From: JBOHCT01 sp050699055
GTDB taxonomy: Bacteria; Actinomycetota; Actinomycetes; Streptosporangiales; JBOHCT01
Length of the DNA stretch: 5,358 bases
NCBI GenBank assembly: GCA_050699055.1
Contig: JBOHCT010000235.1
Span: 1-5,358, forward strand
Direction of reading: 5' to 3'
A program made the translations under genes and the position numbers. Within the stretch, counting starts at the first letter, position 1; each line of letters starts with the position of its first letter. The notes beneath the pieces are model-generated. The model was not told the DNA's origin and ran no database searches. It saw nothing but the letters and a program-made list of their open reading frames with translations. Below, one piece after another: positions 1-4,655 of the stretch.

Positions 1-131
1 CCTCCGTAGGCTGATTCGTGGCCAACCCGAGCGGTCGTTCGTCCGCCGGGCTCGTTACGGCAGTGGATACCAGCATTCGGCAGCTCCTGCGCTGGAGCCG
101 GACGCGCTACGAGGCAATGCGCGGCTTCTCA

Positions 132-155
132 CCTCGCCCGTCGTAGCCGGCGAGG
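132..155 (-). terminator. possible hairpin terminator downstream of the LysE-family gene
   Basis: A perfect 7-bp inverted repeat (CCTCGCC at 132-138, GGCGAGG at 149-155) with a 10-nt loop lies 6 nt beyond the stop codon of the minus-strand exporter gene. There is no T-tract after the stem on the minus strand. It is therefore only a candidate actinobacterial-type terminator, called on position and symmetry. The remainder of 1-161 shows no gene I can support. Confidence 0.3.
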
Positions 156-161
156 GACACC

Positions 162-797
162 TCAGCTGTTGCGGCCGGTGAATGCCAGACTCGCGCCCAG
201 ACCGACCATCACTAGCCCGCCGCCGCCGATCATCTTCAGCCTGCGGGGCGAGCGGGCGAACCAGTCACGCGCCGCCCCCGCCACAAGCGCCCATACGTTC
301 GCGACGATCAGCGTCATGATGGGGAACAGGGCCCCGAGGATCAGGATCTGCACCGAGGCGTGCCCGGCGGCCTGGTTGACAAATCCGGGCAGGGCGACCA
401 CGAAGAACGCGATGCTCTTGGGGTTCGACACCCCCACCACGAACCCGTCCCAGACCGACCTCGCCGGGCTGGTCGACGTGAGCCGAGCGTGGAACGCGTC
501 GCTCATCGACCGGCGGTGCCGAATCATCTGCACGCCCAGGTACATGACGTAGGCGGCACCGACGAACTTGATCACCGTGAAGGCCACAACGGAGCGTTCC
601 ACCAAGACACCAACGCCGAAGGCCACCGCCACCACCTGCAGGTAGGCACCGACGGCGTTACCGGCCACCACCAGTACGGCGGTGCGCCGCCCCGCGGTGA
701 GGGCCCGGTTGATGGTGAACACCACACTCGGGCCCGGCACGGTGACGAGTATGAGCACCGTCACGGCCCATGTGACCAGCCGGTCAGCAGGCGCCAC
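162..797 (-). CDS. LysE/RhtB-family amino-acid exporter
   Basis: A 211-residue integral membrane protein of the LysE/RhtB translocator superfamily. Known members export amino acids or related small molecules using the proton gradient; the substrate cannot be told from sequence. Visible hallmarks are the VPGPSVVF motif in the first hydrophobic helix (residues ~20-27), helices near 41-65 and 70-91, a polar charged loop (~92-116), the family signature NPKSIAFF (~125-132), and hydrophobic segments near 147-175 and 188-206. The length is normal for the family (about 200-215). The GTG start at 797 places the first helix correctly at residues 8-25. Only a weak purine stretch (AGGG) lies upstream. 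The gene stands alone, with DUF664 debris just upstream on the same strand. No frameshift or missing motif is seen. Confidence 0.9.
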   Translation of the reverse strand: MAPADRLVTWAVTVLILVTVPGPSVVFTINRALTAGRRTAVLVVAGNAVGAYLQVVAVAFGVGVLVERSVVAFTVIKFVGAAYVMYLGVQMIRHRRSMSDAFHARLTSTSPARSVWDGFVVGVSNPKSIAFFVVALPGFVNQAAGHASVQILILGALFPIMTLIVANVWALVAGAARDWFARSPRRLKMIGGGGLVMVGLGASLAFTGRNS

Positions 798-881
798 GAG
801 TCGACCCTAGGTCAGCTGACGCCCCGGGACGACGGTCCGCCAGCGGACGCTGGATCGTTGGCGGACCGGGCGCGAGGCGCC

Positions 882-1114
882 TCATAGTTCGGTGGCGCCG
901 TCGATCTGCTCTCGCAGGATGTCGGCCGCAGGATGTCGGCGTGCCCGGCGTGCCGCCCGGTCTCTTCGATCATGTGGGTCACGATCACCCGCAACGGCAC
1001 TGCCTGGTCCTCGCCGGGGTTGGGGATACTGGCCGTCGTGGCCAGGCTGTCGCTGGCGCGGGAGATGTGCAGGCAGTGTCGCTGCGTCGGCCCATCTCCC
1101 AGCTTCGCGCCCAA
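882..1114 (-). pseudogene. DUF664 (DinB-like) C-terminal remnant, 5'-truncated and frameshifted
   Basis: The minus strand encodes the C-terminal signature of DUF664/DinB-superfamily proteins (VPLRVIVTHMIEETGRHAGHADIL), which normally belong to ~160-170-residue four-helix proteins related to mycothiol-dependent enzymes. Two lesions are seen. First, recognisable similarity begins only near 1085 and the frame is closed by TAG at 1117-1115, so the N-terminal two thirds are absent. Second, a perfect 14-bp tandem duplication (913-926 and 927-940) shifts the frame after HADILR, and the shifted frame runs on to 812 as unrelated sequence. Removing one copy restores HADILREQIDGATEL followed by TGA at 884-882, a typical family ending. 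The fragment is almost certainly non-functional. The family call is from memory of the C-terminal motif. Confidence 0.75.
913..940. repeat. perfect 14-bp tandem duplication
   Basis: CGCAGGATGTCGGC occurs twice head to tail (913-926 and 927-940) with no mismatch. Because 14 is not a multiple of three, it causes a +2 frameshift in the DUF664 remnant read on the minus strand. Deleting one copy restores the expected C-terminus, so the duplication is the derived state. Replication slippage is the simplest origin. Confidence 0.95.
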
Positions 1115-1311
1115 CTATTCACCAACTGCGGCCTCGAGCCTACGTGGTGGCAGGGCACGCTCATCGACGCCATCCAGGAACCCGTCGGGAGCGAGGAAGA
1201 CCGCGGGAGGGGGCGTACGAGACTGCCGCGAGACCTTCGCCGAGCTCGGCGAGGCGAGCATCGTGCTGGTGGCGTACGCCAGCAACGTCCACGGTGGGTT
1301 GCTCCGCATCC
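1115..1311. other. unassignable stretch between two gene remnants
   Basis: This stretch of about 200 bp separates the truncated 5' side of the DUF664 remnant from the truncated 5' side of the ImmA remnant. Open frames exist in several phases, as expected at this GC content. None resembles DUF664 N-terminal sequence, an HTH, or the HExxH half of ImmA. No terminal inverted repeats or transposase fragment were recognised. It is probably scrambled debris from the rearrangement that removed both 5' ends. Confidence 0.45.
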
Positions 1312-1731
1312 ATCTCGGAGAGGGAAGCGGACGCCTTCGCGGCCGAGTTCCTCACGCCTACCGCGCGCATCGTGCCGGCCTTGCCGGCCCACGCCGACTT
1401 CACCAAGCTGGCGAGACTGCAACAGACGTGGGGGGTCTCGGTCGGCGCCCTGCTCTATCGATGCCGTGAGCTGGGGCTGCTCTCAGGGCCAGCCGCGACC
1501 CGCGCGTGGAGAAGACTGAACGCTCTGCGTGGCGCCGGCGCTTTCGCCCCCGAACCGGTCGGCAACTACCCCGGTGAGCAGCCCGTACTGCTCACCCGCG
1601 CCTTCGACATTGCCACCCAGCATGGGCTCAGCCTGCATGAGCTGGCCCACAGGCTGGCATGGCCGACCAGCTTGCTCAGCCAGCTACTCGACCACTCCGA
1701 GCGTCGTCCCGCTCTGACGGTGGTCCCGTAG
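1312..1731 (+). pseudogene. ImmA/IrrE metallopeptidase C-terminal remnant
   Basis: From SEREADAFAAEFLTP onward the frame matches the C-terminal half of ImmA/IrrE-domain proteins. In full-length actinobacterial relatives this follows an XRE helix-turn-helix and a zinc-binding HExxH helix, and the intact protein cleaves or senses regulators. Present here are the acidic helix that supplies the third metal ligand (EREAD), the segment LARLQQTWGVSVGALLYRCR, and a typical tail with RAWRRLNALR and LSLHELAHRLAWP. Upstream of 1312 there is no HExxH and no HTH in any frame, so at least the N-terminal half is lost. A GTG at 1294 could act as a start, but without HExxH the product cannot be a protease. 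The stop TAG (1729-1731) overlaps the GTG of the next gene by one base, the normal arrangement of an ancestral two-gene operon. Confidence 0.75.
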
Positions 1732-2096
1732 TGTGGCGAGCGTACGTCGACGAGCCCGAGTCCAACCGGCGCCTCGACCCCGACACCTATCTCCTCGCGG
1801 GCGCGGTCCTCGACGAGGAGGCCTGTGGGCCTACCCGTGAGGCGCTGCGGGCGTTGCGCTTCCCGGGCGCGCGCAAGCTGCGCTGGTACGACGAGCCGGA
1901 GTACCTTGAGCCGCTGGCCAGCGTGGTCGAGATCCACGACATCGGCCCCTTACGTGCCGCGAGCCCGGGACCCCGGCCGACCAGGACCTTCCCGGGCTCA
2001 CTTCCAACCGCTCCGCAGAGCGGCGGCAACTACGATCAAGGATGCTCGACCGCGCCGACCCTGTCCAGCGAACACGCGCCTGACCAGGCGTTTTAA
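1731..2096 (+). pseudogene. 3'-truncated DUF3800-like partner of ImmA
   Basis: The GTG at 1731 shares its G with the preceding TAG stop, implying translational coupling. The first ~70 codons (VWRAYVDEPESNRR..., then TYLLAGAVLDEEAC, then ARKLRWYDEPEYLEPLA) resemble the N-terminus of DUF3800-like proteins found directly after ImmA-type genes in actinomycetes. The N-terminal strand with YVDE corresponds to the acidic DES motif of that RNase H-like fold; here Ser is replaced by Pro. After about residue 71 (~1943) the sequence turns into Pro/Arg/Ser-rich, low-complexity translation to TAA at 2094-2096, giving 121 residues against an expected 200 or more. I infer that the 3' two thirds were replaced by unrelated DNA. 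The family name is moderately sure; the truncation is the better-supported part. Confidence 0.6.
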
Positions 2097-2110
2097 CGCC
2101 ACCTAGGTGG
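2087..2110. repeat. two abutting dyads upstream of the HNH gene
   Basis: GGCGTTTTAACGCC (2087-2100) has perfect 6-bp arms around TT. CCACCTAGGTGG (2099-2110) is a perfect 12-bp palindrome that shares two bases with it. They lie 27 bp upstream of the presumed -35 hexamer of the DUF222-HNH gene and include the TAA of the truncated upstream frame. They could form a protein-binding site or mark an insertion boundary; no function can be assigned. Confidence 0.45.
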
Positions 2111-2136
2111 TCTCCACTGGGGGGCTCCGTATGATC

Positions 2137-2165
2137 TTGTAGCTGGCACGCTTCCGCGATAGTAT
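2137..2165 (+). promoter_or_regulatory. candidate sigma70-type promoter of the DUF222-HNH gene
   Basis: TTGTAG (2137-2142) and TAGTAT (2160-2165) are separated by exactly 17 bp and resemble the -35 and -10 consensus (3/6 and 4/6 matches). A start about 7 nt after the -10 falls on or beside the ATG at 2172. Together with the absence of any Shine-Dalgarno sequence before that ATG, this points to a leaderless transcript, which is common in actinobacteria. Confidence 0.5.
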
Positions 2166-2181
2166 TCGAACATGTTTTCGA
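2166..2181. promoter_or_regulatory. LexA/SOS box overlapping the HNH start codon
   Basis: TCGAACATGTTTTCGA fits the actinobacterial SOS box TCGAAC-N4-GTTCGA with a single mismatch (T for G at the 11th position). It has perfect TCGAA/TTCGA arms and a central AACATGTT palindrome. The ATG of the DUF222-HNH gene (2172-2174) lies inside it, directly after the -10 hexamer, so bound LexA would block transcription initiation. In Mycobacterium tuberculosis several 13E12-family genes are reported LexA targets, which supports the call. Confidence 0.75.
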
Positions 2182-3530
2182 GTGGGGGAGATGTCCTCGA
2201 CCGGCTGGAGGCGGTAGCCGGCCAGCTGGCGACCGACCCCGCTCCGCGCGGGTGGGTGGCGATGGAGGAGGCGGAGCGGGCCTCGCGGGTGATCGACCTG
2301 GTGGAGGCGGCGATCGCCGCCCGGGTCGATCATGTGGACGCGGACAAGACGGTGAAAGCCTGGGGGTTCGGGTCGACGTCGGCGTGGCTGCGGCAGGCGT
2401 GTGGGATGCGATCGGGGCGGGCGGCGGAGCGTACGGCGCTGGCGCGGCAGCTGCGGCGGCTGCCGGAGGTGGCGAAGCGTTTCGCCGCCGGCGACCTCGG
2501 CTACGGGTCCACCGCCGCGATCGCCCACACCACCAAACACCTGTCGGCCGACAACGCGGAGAAGGCCGAGCCGATCCTCACCGACCTCGCGGAACGAGCG
2601 TCGGTGGATGAGGTGGCGAAGGCCGGCGGCCACCTGCGGCGGGTGCTGGACCCCGACGGGTCGCTGGGCGACGACGACAAGGGTTTCGACCGCCGCTGGT
2701 TCTCCCTCGCCGACCTTTCCGACGGCGGGTCGCATGTGGAGGGTGTGCTCGACCCGGAGCTGACCGCCCGGTTGAAGGCCTCCCTCGATCCGCTGGCGAC
2801 GCCGGCCGGCGCCGACGACGGCCGGTCGCAGGCGCAGCGCAACGCCGACGCGTTGGACACGGTGATCTGCGGTAACCAGCTGACGCACATGACGGTGATC
2901 GTCGACCTGGAGGCGCTGCTGGCCGGCGGGCACCGGCCCGCCTGGCTCGGCCCAACACGGCAGCCGATCTCCGCCGAAGACGCCCGCCGCATCGCCGCAA
3001 ACGCAGGCCTGTCGCGGCTCGTGGCCGGACCGCCCGGCCTCGACACCGACGCCAGCGGCAGCCTCGACGGGCAGGCCGACCCCGGCCCGGGTCAGCCCAC
3101 AGACAGCCGGCAGGCCACGACGCCTGGGCGGTGGACACCCGAATGCGCCGAAGCCGCCCGACACGCCGCCGCCGACGCGATCGGCCACCTGTGCGGACCG
3201 CAGGCGGCCCGGCTGCTGTGCGGCCCGCCGTCGCTGACCTTGGATGTTGGGCGGGAGAACCGCCTGGTGACCGGCGCCATCCGGCGGGCGTTGGAACACG
3301 CCTACCCCACCTGCGCGGTCGACGGCTGCGACATCCCCGCCCACCTGTGCGAGGCCGACCACATCACCGGGTGGACCCTCGGCGGCCGCACGTCAGTGCG
3401 TGACATGGCCCTGGCGTGCGGGTTCCATAACAAGTGGAAGGCCCGCCACCCCGACCGCGTCCACATCACCCGAGGTCACGACGGACGGGTCACCTACCAC
3501 ATCCCCAGACCAGGACGCTGGCCCCCGTAG
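2172..3530 (+). CDS. DUF222-HNH protein of the 13E12 repeat family
   Basis: A 452-residue protein with an N-terminal DUF222 region (about 8-285) and a C-terminal HNH nuclease domain (about 375-423). Members of this expanded actinobacterial family are presumed DNA endonucleases and occur as dispersed multicopy genes; their biological role is unsettled. The HNH part shows zinc ligands C381, C386, C416 and H419 and the D396-H397 pair. The central Asn position is occupied by D411, and N420 follows H419. The segment LTLDVGRENRLV before the HNH is typical. A Pro/Gly/Asp-rich linker (~287-322) and a partly repeated Ala-rich helix (268-278 and 326-336) lengthen the middle. The ATG at 2172 is chosen because it lies within the SOS box just after a -10 and has no ribosome-binding site, suggesting leaderless, damage-inducible expression. 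The gene is solitary and follows decayed genes, consistent with an acquired or mobile-type copy. Confidence 0.9.
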   Translation: MFSSGGDVLDRLEAVAGQLATDPAPRGWVAMEEAERASRVIDLVEAAIAARVDHVDADKTVKAWGFGSTSAWLRQACGMRSGRAAERTALARQLRRLPEVAKRFAAGDLGYGSTAAIAHTTKHLSADNAEKAEPILTDLAERASVDEVAKAGGHLRRVLDPDGSLGDDDKGFDRRWFSLADLSDGGSHVEGVLDPELTARLKASLDPLATPAGADDGRSQAQRNADALDTVICGNQLTHMTVIVDLEALLAGGHRPAWLGPTRQPISAEDARRIAANAGLSRLVAGPPGLDTDASGSLDGQADPGPGQPTDSRQATTPGRWTPECAEAARHAAADAIGHLCGPQAARLLCGPPSLTLDVGRENRLVTGAIRRALEHAYPTCAVDGCDIPAHLCEADHITGWTLGGRTSVRDMALACGFHNKWKARHPDRVHITRGHDGRVTYHIPRPGRWPP

Positions 3531-3544
3531 CGAGGTCGGGGGCC
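3520..3544 (+). terminator. GC-rich hairpin overlapping the HNH stop codon
   Basis: GGCCCCCG (3520-3527) pairs perfectly with CGGGGGCC (3537-3544) around a 9-nt loop that begins with the TAG stop. It forms a very stable 8-bp GC stem at the very end of the DUF222-HNH gene. There is no T-run after it, so it is a candidate U-less terminator or 3' stabilising stem. Confidence 0.4.
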
Positions 3545-3550
3545 CCCGGG

Positions 3551-3564
3551 GACGTACGTACGTC
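3551..3564. repeat. 14-bp perfect palindrome of ACGT units
   Basis: GACGTACGTACGTC is perfectly self-complementary over 14 bp in the noncoding gap after the HNH gene. It could be a binding site for a dimeric regulator or a methylation/restriction target. Nothing nearby decides between these. Confidence 0.5.
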
Positions 3565-3677
3565 AGCGACCCGCCTCCGGGACCCTCATCGGCCTCCATC
3601 CGGGAGCGCGAGCCAACGGTGAATACCGCAGAACCTTGGACACGATCGCGCCGCCGTTGCGGACGCGTCTTCCCGCT

Positions 3678-3717
3678 CACTGCCTTGGCCGGCAGTCCCG
3701 CTGCGGCCGAGGCAGTG
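3678..3717. terminator. strong hairpin, possible bidirectional terminator
   Basis: The left arm 3678-3695 (CACTGCCTTGGCCGGCAG) pairs with 3701-3717 (CTGCGGCCGAGGCAGTG) with one G-U/A-C position and one bulged G around a TCCCG loop. It is the strongest hairpin seen in the window. It sits between convergent genes: the DUF222-HNH gene ends at 3530 on plus and DUF2442 ends at 3749 on minus. No T-tract flanks it on either strand. The rest of 3531-3748 holds no gene I can support. Confidence 0.5.
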
Positions 3718-3748
3718 TGCCGACCTCTCCGCTAGCAAGAGCACTCGG

Positions 3749-4024
3749 TTACGCGGCTGTGGCTGGATGGTCGACCGCCTTGTGATCCCCGTGGAGGACG
3801 TCAGGGTCGACATCGACGCCGCCCGGCCAGACAAGAGTTCCGAGCTCGGGATCGACCTGGACGGCGGCGAACGTGGCGTCGTCCTCACGTACCTGAGCGA
3901 ACACCGGCCCCCAAAGCAGGGGAGAGAGATCGACGGTGCGAGCCAGGCCGTCGGTAAACGACACCCGCACGCGACGCCCTTCTAGCACCTCAACGGTGCG
4001 GACCCGGGCGGGCCTGTCGCTCAT
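3749..4024 (-). CDS. DUF2442 domain protein
   Basis: A 91-residue small protein of family DUF2442. Seen are the N-terminal beta segments with RVRVSFTDGLARTVDLSPLL (about 19-38), the segment VFAQVREDDATFAAVQVD (about 41-58) and the conserved TLVWPGGVDVDPDVLHGD (63-80), the family's W-x-(N/G)-G-x-D-x-x-P-x-x-L motif. The ATG at 4024 is preferred over longer starts because AGGAGG lies 6 nt upstream and the conserved domain begins directly after it. The start sits 13 nt beyond the end of the upstream DUF4160 reading frame (if the internal UGA is ignored), so the two form an operon. The function of the family is not established. The small-protein pair resembles toxin-antitoxin layouts, but I have no direct evidence for that role. 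Confidence 0.85.
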   Translation of the reverse strand: MSDRPARVRTVEVLEGRRVRVSFTDGLARTVDLSPLLWGPVFAQVREDDATFAAVQVDPELGTLVWPGGVDVDPDVLHGDHKAVDHPATAA

Positions 4025-4029
4025 CGCGG

Positions 4030-4037
4030 ACCTCCTC
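4030..4037 (-). promoter_or_regulatory. ribosome binding site of the DUF2442 gene
   Basis: On the minus strand GAGGAGGT lies 5 nt upstream of ATG 4024 and immediately after the ancestral TGA stop (4040-4038) of DUF4160. It fixes the DUF2442 start and shows that its translation would not need ribosomes to finish DUF4160. Confidence 0.7.
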
Positions 4038-4298
4038 TCAGTCCAGTGGCTCAATTGTAGGCAACGGTTCGTGGCGGCGGGCTTTCGCTCAGGCGCTCCA
4101 GAGATCCGATCGTCGCATCTGCGCCCACTCCAGGACCAGAGCCTGCGCCCGACGTGGTAGTGAGCCGGCCAGTACGCCCAGCGTGTCGATGCGGACCTGT
4201 GCCTCGTGATCACCGTAGATGGCGTGGAAGTGGGGCGGAGCGTGGTCGTTGTAATAGAGGGTGATCACGATTCCGTAGAAGGCCGACACTCGCGGCAC
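4038..4298 (-). pseudogene. DUF4160 gene interrupted by an in-frame UGA
   Basis: A DUF4160 family gene. The hallmark FYGIVITLYYNDHAPPHFHA, then HEAQVRIDTLGVLAGSLPRR and ALVLEWA, are all present. Codon 70 is TGA (4091-4089), in the position where relatives have a conserved Trp (E-N-W before the A-R segment). Beyond it the same frame continues AKARRHEPLPTIEPLD to TGA at 4040-4038, which is exactly the expected family C-terminus. A single TGG to TGA change explains it. Read through, the product has 86 residues, normal for the family; stopped, it has 69 and lacks the tail. The GTG at 4298 (VPRVSAFYG) matches the usual family start and has a weak AAGGGA upstream; an ATG at 4334 would add 12 residues. 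DUF2442 follows 13 nt downstream. DUF4160 and DUF2442 recur as neighbours; their function is unknown. Confidence 0.8.
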
Positions 4299-4366
4299 CG
4301 CGCTCGATCCCTTCGTGAGGACGAAGGTTGACATGCTAGATGCCCACGGCCCAAACAGGGTCGCGA

Positions 4367-4392
4367 ACGGGTGACGGCGCGCGCCACGGGTG
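4367..4392. repeat. 10-bp palindrome between direct heptamer repeats
   Basis: ACGGGTG at 4367-4373 and 4386-4392 flank the palindrome GGCGCGCGCC (4376-4385) in the gap between DUF397 and DUF4160. It could be a regulator site or part of a terminator stem for DUF397. It is also within what GC-rich sequence can produce by chance. Confidence 0.3.
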
Positions 4393-4409
4393 GATGGGAT
4401 CGGGCTCCC

Positions 4410-4655
4410 TCAGGTGAGGTCGAAGGCGCCGACCTTCAGGCTGGCGACGAAAGCCGCCCACCCCTCGTGGCTGGACACGATGATCCCGCCGTCGCGGTCG
4501 CGGCTGTCGCGTACGGCGACCCGGCCGCTGCGGTCGGCCAGCGGTCCCGCCTCCACGCAGTTCTGCCCACCGCTGGAACTGCGGGTGCTGATATGCCAGG
4601 CGACGCCGGTCAGCCCGTCGTGACCGGAGACATCGCCTGCCGGCACCGCGTTCAC
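4410..4655 (-). CDS. DUF397 domain protein
   Basis: An 81-residue DUF397 protein. The family signature is clear: W20-x3-TRSSSGGQNCVEAG (residues ~20-37, equivalent to the usual W-x-K-S-S-x-S-x-G-x-N-C-V-E), then VAVRDSRDRDGGIIV (46-60) and the closing W66-AAF...LKVGAFDL (66-80). The GTG at 4655 overlaps the TGA of the upstream regulator gene (GTGA) and has AAGGAG about 5 nt before it, so the two are translationally coupled. In actinomycetes DUF397 proteins are habitually encoded next to XRE-DUF5753 regulators, as in developmental loci of Streptomyces, and are thought to act with them, possibly as antagonist or partner. The exact mechanism here is unknown. The gene looks intact. Confidence 0.9.
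   Translation of the reverse strand: MNAVPAGDVSGHDGLTGVAWHISTRSSSGGQNCVEAGPLADRSGRVAVRDSRDRDGGIIVSSHEGWAAFVASLKVGAFDLT

Noticed and set aside
18..146. Possible 42-codon plus-strand frame starting at GTG 18
   Set aside because: There is no clear ribosome-binding site and no family resemblance, and the length is too short to distinguish from chance.
169..887. Plus-strand open frames over the exporter gene
   Set aside because: They are shadows of the LysE-family gene, low in hydrophobic pattern, with no motif.
892..1311. Upstream part of the plus-strand open frame that contains the ImmA remnant
   Set aside because: The translation before SEREADAF is Arg/Ser/Ala-rich, overlaps the DUF664 remnant on the other strand, and has no HTH or HExxH; it is a chance open frame.
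2103..3362. 419-residue minus-strand open frame opposite the HNH gene
   Set aside because: It is rich in Arg, Gly, Pro and Val with no recognisable domain and mirrors the codon structure of the plus-strand DUF222-HNH gene; long antisense frames are expected from GC3 bias.
1944..3760. HNH gene inserted within the DUF3800-like gene, with the missing 3' part to its right
   Set aside because: No frame between 3531 and 3748 resembles the missing C-terminal part, and no target-site duplication was found.
4038..4091. Selenocysteine insertion at the DUF4160 UGA
   Set aside because: The family has Trp, not Cys, at this position, and no convincing stem-loop was seen directly after the UGA; mutation or simple readthrough is more likely.
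4025..4213. Longer start for DUF2442
   Set aside because: The added sequence is an off-frame reading of DUF4160, while ATG 4024 has a strong AGGAGG and matches the domain start.
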